Assembly (NCBI GenBank): GCA_037127315.1
Contig: JBBBDQ010001611.1
Span: 1,822,001-1,886,000, forward strand
Origin: Ascarosepion bandense
Taxonomy: Eukaryota; Mollusca; Cephalopoda; Sepiida; Sepiidae
Reading direction: 5' to 3'
DNA: 64,000 nt
Shown: positions 20,561 to 30,729 of the stretch, piece after piece
How the letters are laid out: the number at the start of each line of letters is the position of its first letter
Numbering within the stretch: the stretch's first letter is position 1
The notes under the pieces: generated by a model
Told to the model about the DNA's origin: nothing
What the model saw: the letters and a program-made list of their open reading frames with translations, nothing else
Database searches by the model: none
Made by a program: the position numbers and the translations under genes

Positions 20561-20796
20561 AATCTTGGCTTCTATTCATAAGTTACGAGTGAAATAGCTG
20601 AAGATAACATCCCAAAAAAGAAGTCAATAAACGAATAACAGGATGTTTTCTTTATAATCCTAGCACAATAGTCAGTGCCTAAAATAAGTTGATTGAAAAG
20701 AAATTGGTGAAATCAGATCGATGGATCGAATAAACAAAGGCGGATGTCAACTGATAGTTACTTGACCGAGAAGCAACTTACAAGTCAAAGAAGTAA

Positions 20797-21105
20797 ATCA
20801 GTCAGTTTAGGTGCCATACGTGATACACGCTTGGGCGATCATGTCTCGAAAGAGACATGACTGACTGGGCAGAAGATTATCCCGCAGTAGGTTGCCATTG
20901 CTTTCTGCGGTAGACTGGTTGCCGACCAAGGCTATAGAACCCAATCTGTCCTGTTATTTAACCCATAACTGGAAGGAATAGACGGATTAATACCTTTCCC
21001 AAGGGTATTTGCGCGTAAGTGAATACAATGGATTCAGCTGGAATTCGAACTCGGCTCCCCGGTTTCTCGTTCCGAGCCGATATCCACTGTACCACAACGC
21101 ACTTC
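20797..21105 (-). repeat. SINE family S, copy 4 (near full length)
   Basis: Runs from 'gtcagtttaggtgccatacg' to the tRNA-like head 'ccgatatccactgtaccaca' then 'acgcac'. Box B is 'aattcgaactcgg' (21042) and the 8-bp hairpin with arms CATGTCTC and GAAAGAGACATG is intact. It is close to the family consensus. Confidence 0.88.
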
Positions 21106-21354
21106 TTAAAAGTTGTGGCCTATTCAAAACTAAACCTCTTTTGGGTATTGTAGTGCAACACAGAGATCCGAAGGCGAATTGGCATGATGAAGGAAGCATT
21201 CCAGAAGTTGAGTAAAGTATTAAGAAACAGGACAATTTCACTAGAAACAATTAGGAGACTACTGGATTGCTATGTGCTGTCAGTTCTTCAATATGGCAGT
21301 GAATGAAGGAAAAACTTGAAGCAACTGAAATGTGCTTCTACAGAAGCATACTGG

Positions 21355-21450
21355 ATATAAAGTAGGGGATCAATTCCATATTACAATCAATATATAAACT
21401 GACCCCTCACTTTGTGGTCACATCACTTTCTATACATTTATATTCTTGAG
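21355..21450. repeat. foldback repeat F, copy 1
   Basis: 'taaagtaggggatcaatt' pairs with 'aaactgacccctcacttt' around a central TAT-rich loop (21358-21413), followed by 'tttctatacatttatatt'. It is related to 22025 and 32883. Confidence 0.7.
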
Positions 21451-22024
21451 ACCAAAAGCACAAGGATGCATTCCAGGCGCTGAGAAGAGTATTAAGAAAC
21501 AGGAAAATTTCGCTAAAAACAAAGAAGAGACTACTGGATTGCTATGTGATGTTGGTTCTTCAATATGGCAGTGAATGCTGGACAATATCTTCGAGGATGA
21601 AGAAAAAAAACTTGAAGCAGCTGAAATGTGGTTCTACAGAAGGATGCTGTGGATATCATGGATCAAGCATGTGAGCAATGATAAGGTTTTGGAAATGATG
21701 GAAACGAAAAGGAAATTAATACTGAGAATCAGGAAGCGACAGCTGAAGTTCCTGGGACATGAAATGAGGAAAGAGGGCTTGGAGAACCTGATACTAACAG
21801 GCTAGATAGAGGGAAAAAGAGATACAAGAAAGCAATGGTTAACATGTTCGAAGGACCTGATCACGTGGATGATGAAACGAGGGTTGCGTGCTGTAACAGA
21901 AGAAAGCTTGCTAAGAGCCACCAGGGATAGGGAGACGTGGAAAGCCATGATCGCCTACGTCCTGAAAGGACAGGGCACATAGAAGAAGATATAAGCCAAC
22001 TGTTTATAGGAAATTATAATGTGG

Positions 22025-22118
22025 GTATAAAATGAGGGATCAATTCTATATTATAATCAATATATAAACTGATCCCTTATTTGTGGCGATGCTAGTTTCT
22101 ATACATTTATTTTCTAAA
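22025..22118. repeat. foldback repeat F, copy 2
   Basis: 'ataaaatgagggatcaattc' and 'aaactgatcccttattt' form the two arms. The downstream 'gtttctatacatttatttt' is shared with copy 1, so the repeat extends about 30 bp past the hairpin. Confidence 0.7.
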
Positions 22119-22479
22119 TTTATGGGATTGAGCTAGTGGATAGCAGATCGAGTTTTGGGTGGTGTATCAGGAGAAAACGTGCTAAGAGCCACCAGGGATA
22201 GGGAGACGTGGAGAGGAGAACCATTATCGCCTATGTCCTGAAAGGACAGGGCACATAGAAGAAGAAGAAGAAGAAGAAGAAGAAGAAATGAAAGTTCGAA
22301 AGCTTATCAGTTCTTGTATTGTTATTAGAAATGAGGTGCTAATGGTATGAGGTACTGATTACCACATTTTAGTGTCCAATAAAATATCGATAATGGAAGG
22401 TTTTTGAAGACTTAAATATATAGACCATTTGACAGCTCGAAAAACAAACAAGAAAAGCCTCGAATATATTTACTTACAG

Positions 22480-23640
22480 GGTGCGATGGATGAATTGTCG
22501 TCTAAATTGTGAAAAAAATTAAAATACAATTGTCATCTCATTTTAAGAGATTTTTTTTACCAAAGTTACACAAAATATCTTGAAATACTAAAGAGTAAAT
22601 TTATTCAATAAAACCGCCATTGACTTCAACCACGGCCTCTAGATTATTTCAGAATCTCATGTGAGTCTTATTAACGGTCTCCTTGTTTAAGTTCGTGAAT
22701 GTCACCATAATCCTTGCCTTCAGTTCATCTTGGGTGTCATAATGAGTTCTGTTGGTATCTCACTCAACTGCGGTCAACGCATAATAATCAAGTAGGTTGC
22801 AGTCAGGAAGTTAAGTGGCCAGATGTCATAGGTTGGATGCTCAAAGAAATTGTCTGACATGCATGACTGGGTTCTCCTGTTTGTGTAGGATGCAAAAAAT
22901 TCTGTTACCAGATACAGGGTCTTGCAACAGCCGCCCGACTAAGGGAAGCACTATCTCTCAAGTCAATTGATGGAGGGCTCAGTGTTGAGTCCGAGGTTTT
23001 GTGGGAAGATCAATGAAGGCGTAACATCTCCATCATTAACGATCACTCCAAACACCTTCGTAATCACCATTTAACTCTTTGTTATGGTGAAACACACCTA
23101 TTCTTCAGATAATGGACTCTCCCTTCTATATTAATAAGAGTCAACGGGAAGTTAACTCGAGAAGTTATGGGAAGTTCTTAAGAGTTCTTGGGAAGTTCAT
23201 AGGAGTTCTTTAGAGTTCTATTGAAGTTCAGTTGAACTATTAGGCAGTTGATATTAGTTGGCAGTTAGCCGAATACTAAGGAGTCATCTTTCAGTAGGAG
23301 ATTACCAAGTTCCTAACATTTTGGGTGCGTTAAGTCGATTAGCAACCAACATAGCACGATTATAACCTTAAGTGCAAAAATTACTCCGCAACAGTATTCT
23401 CTAAACACCTTCGTAATCACCATTAGACTCATCCAACTCTTTCCGAATCCTCTGCACTGTTTTCAGATTGACATCTAAACATTTTGAAATGTATTTATTG
23501 AAATAACTGACGCGAATGCCAAGCAGTAAAGTATATCGTTTCCAAATTTCTGGCAGAGTGAACTGCATTATGTTACTCTTTTTCTTCACAGACGGAGCCT
23601 AACTGACCCAACTATACTGTACCGTCGAAAAAGAACACTA
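22480..23640 (-). pseudogene. Tc1/mariner-superfamily transposase fossil T1, split by an LTR-like insert
   Basis: The minus strand carries an N-terminal helix-turn-helix part at 23401-23589 ('YISKCLDVNLKTVQRIRKEL' then 'DESNGDYEGV'). A C-terminal catalytic part lies at about 22590-23050 ('DLPTKPRT', 'LPLVGRLLQDPVSGNRIF', 'PDCNLLDYY', 'DELKARIMVTFTNLNKETV' and 'LEAVVEVNGGFIE'). The block around PDC.LDYY corresponds to the third acidic residue of the DDE/D triad. Many stops and frameshifts are present. The 5' and 3' coding parts are separated by the insertion at 23080-23393. The element's right end near 22488 reads 'acagggtgcgatggatgaat'. Confidence 0.75.
23080..23393. repeat. solo-LTR-like element, copy 2, inserted in T1
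   Basis: Begins TGTTATGGTGAAACACACC, ends CTCCGCAACA, 314 bp. It shares ends and the 'agttcctaac' block with 14289-14548. Its middle contains several 'agttcttgggaagttcat'-like imperfect tandem copies. It interrupts the transposase fossil. The host sequence AAACACCTTCGTAATCACCAT occurs on both sides (23051 and 23403). Confidence 0.5.
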
Positions 23641-24474
23641 ACAACGCACACGCCCGAAATTAAAAATATAAAATGCCGAAAATTTATTTATCACAGCCTG
23701 TTTAAGGGTAAATATTCAAAACTTTTAATGACCTGTTAAATCTAATAATCGTCAATGGCCGAACAGCCGAAATTCTAAAGGAAAGCACAATATTACATTT
23801 GCGTGTACCGACAGAGAAACATTTGAAGAAAGCGTCAAGAAATGGGACACGTCAATTAAATGTTGTTAGTTTTATCTAAAGCCTGTGTTCAAAAGCTTAT
23901 CAAAAACAGGAATCTGAATCTGATATTGCAGTTCATTTTCTCTTGATATTAATCGCTTGCTGCTTTTTTTCTGTAACATTTCATCTTATATCCGAATGTG
24001 AAAAAAAAAATCGATGAATTCCAGAAACATAGCCAAAGAGATTAATTCCTTGGCAGGTGACTTGCTTAACGTAAATCTCATGCGATAGAGACCAAAAGAA
24101 CACTAAAACTCTGCCTCTGGACATCTAAGTCAGTAGAAACACATTCACAATCCTCAGAGAAAGAGTTGGAAATAATAAAGACAAATGAGGAAAGCCTGAA
24201 GGTATATATAAAAAACAGTAAAACAAAATATTTTATCCGAACGAAACTACAATTAGCACAAGACTGAAAATAAGGACCACCTAGTGAGTATCAAATTTCA
24301 GAAATGCGTTGTAATTATTTTATAAAGCAAGCTAAATGTAGCGATTTAGAAAGTGTAACTTAGATGCAGCACAAGGAAACAAGTTTTTTCTATGAAAAAT
24401 CTATTTTTTGCTCTGAGATATTCCCACTTCGATAATTTTGATATTTTTATCGTAACAACGAGTTACGTTATTAT
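23641..24474. other. unassigned sequence
   Basis: No gene or repeat family recognised. Confidence 0.5.
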
Positions 24475-24560
24475 TTACATTGTTTGGACTGTTATCCTCA
24501 TCATTATTATGTTTACGACGTTTCGGCTGTTATACTTTCGTGCCTACAAATAGAGTAAAA
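24475..24560 (+). repeat. dispersed repeat A, partial copy 3
   Basis: Retains 'tttacattgtttggactgtt', 'atgtttacgacgtttcggct' and 'tttcgtgcctac', matching repeat A around its conserved CGAAACGTCGT block. Confidence 0.5.
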
Positions 24561-24654
24561 GTCATAAGCGACGACTCAGAGACATAAGAACAGGAAATGG
24601 TCGCTATAAGCAGTGCCCTAAAACGTAACATCTACCCAGGATACATGACAAGAG

Positions 24655-24852
24655 CTTCATCGAGGGTGGAAGGGGATAACAATTTTCAGGAAACAGCCTC
24701 GGTCTGTCAGCCTCGTTCTCGAAACTACGTAAACGTAAGGAATCAGCGTACATACTAAGCCACAAATGTTTCCTTGGCTAGGTAGGCAGAGAAATAAAGA
24801 GAACCTCAAATGGATATAAACGTTGGTTAAAAGTTGAGAGTTCATTACCAGG
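24655..24852 (+). pseudogene. Penelope-like element P2, 3' end of first tandem unit
   Basis: From 'gagggtggaaggggataaca' it jumps, through an internal deletion, to 'gaaactacgtaaacgtaagg', the end of the P2 endonuclease coding region. It then follows the P2 3' UTR ('caaatgtttccttggctagg', 'aaaagttgagagttcatta') until the LINE insertion at 24853. The UTR resumes at 25531. Confidence 0.65.
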
Positions 24853-25530
24853 CTTCTTCTTCTTCTTCTATGTGCCCTGTCCCTTCAGGACGTAGGCGAT
24901 CATGGCTCTCCACGTCTCCCTATTCCTTGTGGCTCTTAGTATGTTTGCTCCTGTTGCTCCTGGCAACCCCCGTTCCGTCATCCACCTGATCAGTCCCTGC
25001 AAATACGTCATCCGCTGCCTTCCTCTGTCTCTCCTTCCTTCTATCTGGCCAGTCAGTATCAGGTTCTCCAGGCTCTCCTTCCTCATTGCATGTCCCAGGA
25101 ACTTCAGTTGTCTCTTCCTGATGCTCAGCATCAATTTCCTTTTTGTTGCCATTCTTTTTAACACCTCGTCGTTGTTTGTATGCTCAGTCCACGATATCCG
25201 TAGCATCCTTCTGTAGAACCACATTTCGGCCGCTTCCAGTTTTGTCCTCATTTTCGATGATATTGTCCAGCATTCACTGCCGTATTGAAGAACTGACGTC
25301 ACGTAGCAGTCCAGCACTCTTTTCTTTGTTTCTATTGAGATTTTCCTGTGTGTTAGTATTTTGCTCATCTTCTGGAACGCGTCCATTGCCATGCCAATTC
25401 GCCTTCGGATTTCCGTGTCGCACTTTCCATCTCCTGTTAGAACACTTCCTAGGTACTTAAATTCTTGTGCCTGTTTGATTCTGTTATCCTCCACCTGTAT
25501 TTGGCATTTTGGGTTGTATCTTTTGCTGAT
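24853..25530 (-). pseudogene. RTE-like LINE, best-preserved C-terminus (copy L5)
   Basis: A minus-strand frame of 224 codons (24868-25542) is open from 'QVEDNRIKQAQEFKYLGSVL' through 'GKCDTEIRRRIGMAMDAFQK', 'LQYGSECWTISSKMRTKLEA', 'MWFYRRMLRISWTEHTNNDE' and 'RQLKFLGHAMRKESLENLIL' to 'MIAYVLKGQGT' and a stop. The first eight or so codons lie in host sequence. It ends in an (AAG)n tail (CTTCTTCTTCTTC at 24856-24868). No catalytic RT motif is included because the copy is 5' truncated. It is the youngest-looking LINE copy in the window, and it sits precisely inside a P2 element. Confidence 0.88.
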
Positions 25531-26240
25531 AGTGATAAACAAATAATTTAGAGAGTTAAGTTAAAGGGAGATAACTACATGGCTAGCGGAAGTGAAATTA
25601 CATATAATATGAGAATGATATACTCCATCTACTCAGGTTAGAAGTTGAAAGGGAGTGTTCATGAGGATAGCAATATTCAGAAAACAGTCTCGGTGTGTCT
25701 ACCCTATTTGAAGGGTTTATCGGAGAAAATACAAAGGATCTCTGGTTTATATAACATCAGGACGACCTTCCAAAGTGGTTCTACACTTCACAAATACCTC
25801 TCCCAAGTAAAACCTCCAATAGAGAAAAAATGACAAAGGACTGTGCTTACGCCATTCCATGGAGCTATGGAAGAGAAACGGGCTACCCCCTCGGAAGGCC
25901 GTAACACGAGGAGGGAAATACAAATCAGGCATAGCCGACCACATATAGAGAAAGAAGTGAGACAACCGCATCCTACGGAATGAAGTTGAAATAATTGACA
26001 GGGAAACCCATTGGAAACTACGTAAACGTAAGGAATCAGTGTGTAGGCCACAAATGTCTCCTTAGCCAGGTAGGCAGATAAATAAATATGAGAACCTCAA
26101 GTAAATATAGACGTTGATTAAGAGTTGTGAGTTCATAACTAGACTACAGTAGTGATGAACAAATAACTTAGAGAGTTAAGTTAAAGGGAGATAACTACCT
26201 GGCTACCAGAAGTGGTATCACACATGGAATTAGAATGGTA
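25531..26240 (+). pseudogene. Penelope-like element P2, second tandem unit (RT C-terminus and GIY-YIG region)
   Basis: After finishing the interrupted UTR of unit 1 (to about 25627), a second unit begins. It encodes 'VSVCLPYLKGLSEKIQRISG' and 'IRTTFQSGSTLHKYLSQVKP', the thumb/linker region after the reverse transcriptase of PLEs. Then, in shifting frames, come the endonuclease remnants 'IQIRHSRPHIEKE' and the 'IIDRE.HWKLRK'-like end. The UTR from 26060 matches unit 1 and ends near 26235. Stops and frameshifts show it is dead. The head-to-tail arrangement is typical of PLEs. Confidence 0.65.
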
Positions 26241-26249
26241 TACTCCAGT

Positions 26250-26345
26250 GATCATAATAAAGGGTTTGTACAACGGTCGAAACGTCGGAAACATTGCAAT
26301 ATGATGAAGACAACAGTTTGATCAATGTAATTAATAATGTAAATA
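26250..26345 (-). repeat. dispersed repeat A, partial copy 4 (inverted)
   Basis: Contains 'acaacggtcgaaacgtcgg' and 'aacagtttgatcaatgtaa', the reverse complement of the repeat A core. It starts immediately at the 3' end of P2. Confidence 0.5.
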
Positions 26346-26453
26346 CCATCTCACCTTAGAAGTATAGACAAATACTAACGTGTCACGTATATTAATTCAC
26401 CTTTCGATTTATTTATACCTTGATGGAATATGCGCGTTAAGGTACAATAAACG

Positions 26454-26474
<21 letters not shown>

Positions 26475-26484
<10 letters not shown>

Positions 26485-26770
26485 TATCGAGGCAGCAGGT
26501 AATTTTCTAAACATATACTGTTAAATATAACAGACAATGAATGTCTATTATGTTTAATCATGAGCCGTTCTAAACATCGTATTTTGGCTTTAGTTTCAGG
26601 TGAAAACAGAGACAAAAATTGTCCAACATTTGAATATTTTTTATTATGCTGGTTCAAAGATGATTTTATCTTGTGTTGACATAAAACATTGTTATGCAAC
26701 GATAACAGTCACCGAATAGCAGACGCATTTCGTAAATTTGTAATGCGGTTCTATGATGTCAAACCGCGTG
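26475..26770 (-). pseudogene. Penelope-like element P1, N-terminal segment (copy c)
   Basis: The minus strand encodes 'NVGQFLSLFSPETKAKIRCL' and 'SLSVIFNSICLENYLLPRYT', the same N-terminal block seen after the hairpin in copies a and d. It stops at a (TA)n tract at 26479. Upstream, the terminal-region sequence 'CGCGGTTTGACATCATAGAA' has a mutated CRE-like site. The hairpin itself is deleted. Confidence 0.65.
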
Positions 26771-26859
26771 AGAGACCAAAATGTTAACAGAACCATATGT
26801 CTAAATGCGATATAATGTGCAAGATTGAAATGTGATTTCATTAAGTGTGCGCTGTTTTA

Positions 26860-26860
<1 letters not shown>

Positions 26861-26912
<52 letters not shown>

Positions 26913-26976
26913 AATTTTGTTATTACAGTGGTTCATAAAAACATATCACTACGCAAAATTTTTCATGTTTCAGAAC

Positions 26977-27034
<58 letters not shown>
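26861..27034. repeat. two (TA)n arrays with intervening unique sequence
   Basis: TA arrays lie at about 26861-26909 and 26976-27034, separated by about 65 bp of unassigned DNA. Confidence 0.9.
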
Positions 27035-27035
<1 letters not shown>

Positions 27036-27574
27036 CAAGAGCGTGAAACCCAGGGTTACAAACTCACACTTATCTATATGAATATGTCAGCTCTATCACT
27101 GATATTGAGCGCTTTCAAATAAGTACCACGCATATATAATATATAAATGATATAATATATATAACAAATTGCATATATATTGATATTTATAATTTTATAC
27201 ATACACTTTTCACATATATATAGTGTTGAGTTGTGATAATGTTTAGCGCCAATATTGTTTTTTTCTGTAGTTTTTACTGATAAAAGGGATTTTGGCAAAC
27301 AGGTTTTATCTTAAAGTGCTCGATGGGTGGAGATAGAGCATTGATATGTATAATGCAAAGAATTTGTCACTATAAATGTATAGGGTTTGTTTTATGATTG
27401 AACTCTTATGATTTTTATAATCATTTTCTTAACATGTCGGTATATTTGACCAATTAAGGGCTTCTTTTTCAGGTCGTAGTTGAGTGTTTGTGTTCTTGCA
27501 TTCATTTGTGTTTCTACGCTTTTGGATGAATATTTTCGTTTGTTGGTTATCATAATAATTTCTGTTATATGTCG
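27035..27574. other. unassigned sequence
   Basis: AT-rich; no gene or repeat family recognised. Confidence 0.5.
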
Positions 27575-27885
27575 TGATTGAGTGGTTCTACACTTCGCAA
27601 CTACGTCTCCCGAGAAAGACCTCCAAGAGAGAAAAAAAGACTAAGGATTGTGTGTACGTCATTCAGTGTAACTGTGGAAGAGAAACGGGCTGCCCCCTAA
27701 AGGTAACGCTGCAAGAACTTTGGTAGGCCGTAACACGAGGGGACAAATAAAAATTAGGCATAGCCGACCACATATGGAGGAAGAAGGGAGATCACCGCAC
27801 CCTATTGAATGCAGTGAAATAATTGACAGGAAAACTAATGGAAACTGCGTAAACTTAAAGAATCAGCGTATATGCTAGGATATAT
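27575..27885 (+). pseudogene. Penelope-like element P2 fragment (copy b)
   Basis: About 310 bp matching 25770-26060: 'tggttctacacttcgcaact', 'ggaagagaaacgggctgccc', 'ggccgtaacacgaggggaca', 'aggcatagccgaccacatat' and 'gaaataattgacaggaaaac'. It preserves a stretch between 'ctgcccc' and 'ggccgtaacacg' that is deleted in the 25.8-kb copy. Coding frames are broken. It ends at a short (TA)n beside the ribozyme SINE. Confidence 0.65.
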
Positions 27886-27888
27886 ATA

Positions 27889-27940
27889 TATCCGCAGACA
27901 GATCTGTTTCGCTGTATCACAGCTTATCAGTACGGTTAGA
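27889..27940 (-). ncRNA. hammerhead ribozyme motif with inactivating core change
   Basis: Minus strand: stem I CCGTA with TGCGG, core CTGATAA (27924-27930), stem II GCTGT-GAT-ACAGC (perfect 5 bp), GAAA (27907-27910), stem III ACA-GATC-TGT, then C at the expected cleavage position. Every helix pairs, but the core has A where the conserved G8 of CUGAUGA belongs. G8 is catalytic in known hammerheads, so this copy is probably inactive. Confidence 0.7.
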
Positions 27941-28106
27941 CATCCGATTCCTTCTTTCCAATATTGAAACCAAACCGAATTGACATTAACATGGACGCTC
28001 GGTAGAGAAAGGTGGATTTTAGCGTTTTATATACTATGTATACACACGCCAGTAATCGAGAGTATTCAGATGCGTGAGTAGCTACTGTTTTTTCAAAGTC
28101 TACCAT
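27889..28106 (-). repeat. hammerhead-bearing SINE, copy 1 (degenerate head)
   Basis: Read on the minus strand, it starts at 28106 ('tagactttgaaaaaacagta') and has 'gctaaaatccacctttctct'. A decayed tRNA-like portion with box B 'ggtttcaatattgg' follows, and the 3' hammerhead domain ends in (TA)n. Box A has been lost by deletion. It matches 36705-36972 along its length. Confidence 0.7.
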
Positions 28107-28952
28107 ATATATATATATACATTTAAACGTAATTTTGATAGTAACAGAGCTTGATAATTTATATGAAAGTGCAAAGCTGAATACCATTAGGAATTTTAAA
28201 AACAAAGCAACCGGTTTCGTTCCCGCTCTTCATGCCTCATCGAAAGATTAACTTAGATTAAAATAAATCATGGAATGAATGGAGGGAAGGGAAGAGAGAG
28301 GAGAAAAATATTATATGAAAGTGAAAGAAGTACTAGAAGCTAATGATAGCAAATCCCAGCAAACATTCCCGCTGTTTACAGAGAGAAGGTTTGCGGGACC
28401 TGATAAACTGTTCTCTAATGTTACAGTGGGTAATCTGCACGTATGCAAATGTACGCTGGCCGTGTCGAAACACAAAGAAAAACCGTACTGCTTGCCCACT
28501 CAATTTTGGTCCCTCTTATGTGTATCGAGTCTCGCCACCTCGCGCGGGATTACCACATTCTTCTCCATAAAACTAGTTACACTTGCGTCCTGTTCTTTCT
28601 TTTTTTCTTTAACGTGCCGGTAGCAGAGAGAACATACCTTCTGTCTTTTTGAGGTAAGTCTATTTGTTGCATTACTACAACATATACAAAAACTCTAGCA
28701 CTCTTAAATTAAATAACGAGTGTGACCGGGACACAACCATTCAACACTATTCAACAGCCATTGTTGAAGCCATTGAAAAACTAGCAAACATCTGTGCACA
28801 ATTATTCAAATGGGCGTTTAGATCACCAACTGCATCCGAAGAAATATGGGATAGTCTTGTCAATTGGGCGAACAAGACCTCACACTCGAAAAATATCTTC
28901 TCCTTATCCTTATCGGGCATAGAGATAGGGATACATAAATCCAAACCATGAA
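28107..28952. other. unassigned; two orphan frames
   Basis: Plus frames at 28279-28623 (114 codons) and 28664-28951 (95 codons) are not made of microsatellite sequence. The second includes 'LANICAQLFKWAFRSPTASE'. I recognise neither. Both lack repeated counterparts here, and the second is cut off by the Helitron fragment at 28953. They may be transposon or exon debris. Confidence 0.3.
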
Positions 28953-29109
28953 TACCTCGACACAAAACCTAGCTAAGAACACTCGCTGATGCTTATAGTA
29001 CAACTGTGTAAATTTTCAAGAAAATCAGTCCAGCCGTTTCGGAGTCTATAGGTAACGGACACTCACTCACTCACACACAGACAAAGTTCCATTTATAAAT
29101 AAGTTTCGA
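28953..29109 (-). mobile_element. non-autonomous Helitron, 5' end fragment H2
   Basis: The minus strand begins TCGAAACTTATTTATAAATG (TC start kept, third base altered) and continues with the TG-rich tract, 'gttacctatagactccgaaa' and 'gtgtcgaggtatt', then stops at 28953. Only the first 157 bp remain. Confidence 0.7.
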
Positions 29110-29577
29110 TATGGTTTTTTTTATTTGATTTATTTAGACACAGGAAACAGTCGAAGAAAATAATTATTCTATATAACATTGATATGGATCAACATTGTAA
29201 AGTTTGCTCGGACAGTTGTACTCTTTGTCTTTGTATTCGTACAACATTTCCGCCTATCGATTCTTCAAAATTTATCTGATTTATAATCCTTATGAAATGA
29301 AGGTTAATATAACTATTTAGCTTTATTCTCTTCTTAGAGGTTACATTTATTCTCTTTATTCTCTTTATTCGCTTTATTCTCTTCTTAGAGGTTACATACC
29401 CGACAAAATTACAAAAAAACTAATCATCCGAAAAGTTCTTTTAACATGAAAATGCCAAAAAATGTTAAATTACTCGAATAATTTTGAAAGAAATGGCCAC
29501 TTTCTTTTTTGTCGTCCATGTGTTGAACTTCTCGATTACGCCTCAACATGACTCCCATTAATCAAGGAAATGTGATG
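29110..29577. other. unassigned sequence
   Basis: No gene seen; 'tctctttattc' is locally repeated at 29330-29392, flanked by two copies of 'ttcttagaggttaca'. Confidence 0.5.
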
Positions 29578-30006
29578 ACGAGATGTGGCTTCCCTCTGTC
29601 TTTTCTGCAAATATTTTCACGTCTTCTGCTCTGACGAGCTTCTTTTTTGATGCCTCGCCCTTATGAATTTACTCGTTCAACTAGATTGGCAATTAGATCC
29701 CACCATTTTACCGTCAAAATAGGCAAATGTAACCGCCACTTCTTCTCTAGTAGAATTTTATAGCACTTTCCGCCTGCTGAACTACCTTCCCCATGCTTCC
29801 CTGATAGCTACGATCTCCAAAGGTTTAAGTGAAACGTCAACTGCCATCTTCTATCTCATTGACCCAAACCTCTTCCTTACTTTTTCTCTGTCATCCCCCG
29901 TGCCGTTTTTTCTTTTGTCCCTTCCCTCTCTTTTTTGCCCCATACCCATACGCACCAGTGACAGTTATGCTTTGCTTGAGGTGAAACGATTATGTGAAAA
30001 AAAAAA
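29578..30006 (+). pseudogene. CR1/Jockey-like LINE 3' end (copy C4)
   Basis: A diverged member of the C family: 'gatgtggcttccctctgtct', 'tatgaatttactcgttcaac', 'atgcttccctgatagctacg' and 3' end 'gcttgaggtgaaacgattat' plus A-run. The coding frame is broken. It is closer to C5 and C10 than to C1 or C2, so at least two subfamilies are present. Confidence 0.7.
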
Positions 30007-30297
30007 CAACTTAATATCGCCATTGATTTGTTCTTTATTAAGCAACGCCAAATTTGTCCGCTTGGCTTTCGTTTCACAGATTGTACACTTCAAACAAAAC
30101 AGACAAAATAATGATGGTTTTTGTTAGTGAAGCAAATTTATTCCGTCTCTTTTGTCCATTAATTTGTTTATGGATTTCTCAGTTGAGATTCAACAAATAC
30201 CCGATGGACAACAGCTGGCGACATGTTTTTCTAATGCTTTTTCCATTCTTCACATGTAAGTTGGCACTGGAACAATGTTAGGATGAAACATTAAATA

Positions 30298-30318
30298 TCT
30301 AAACTTATTTATAAATGG

Positions 30319-30355
<37 letters not shown>

Positions 30356-30625
30356 TGTCCGTTACCTATAGACTCCGAAACGGCTGAACTGATTATCTTG
30401 AAAATTTACACACTTGTACGATAAGCGTCTGCGAGTGTTCTTAGCTAGGTTTTGTGTCGAGGTACCCCCGATAAATATCGAAAATCGATAATCGATAAAA
30501 TCGGGTTATAGAAGGAGTGGTCCGATTTTAATCAAATTTAATACACTCATAGACAAAGACATAAGAAACGATATTCAGAAGTTTCAAGGTTGCAGTTCTT
30601 ACAATAGTGCACAAAATCGATGTGG

Positions 30626-30657
<32 letters not shown>

Positions 30658-30662
30658 GCAAG

Positions 30663-30729
<67 letters not shown>

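Larger units (their letters stand above)
21150..22288 (+). pseudogene. RTE-like LINE, broken copy L4 in three pieces
   Basis: Piece a (21150-21357) covers 'AFQKLSKVLRNRTISLE' and ends in the 'MWFYRR' block. Piece b (21462-21991) restarts upstream at 'AFQALRRVLRNRKIS', with an open part encoding 'KKLEAAEMWFYRRMLWISWI' and 'RQLKFLGHEMRKEGLENLIL', and reaches an AAG-like 3' end. Piece c (22130-22288) carries the last 130 bp and a long (AAG)n tail (22257-22288). Pieces a/b and b/c are separated by related 60-bp foldback sequences. This looks like a duplicated LINE-foldback unit rather than one simple insertion. Confidence 0.8.

Noticed and set aside
24868..25542. Intact 224-residue host protein gene on the minus strand
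   Set aside because: It is the 5'-truncated C-terminus of the RTE-like LINE, with an AAG tail and five relatives in the window. Its first codons come from flanking P2 sequence.
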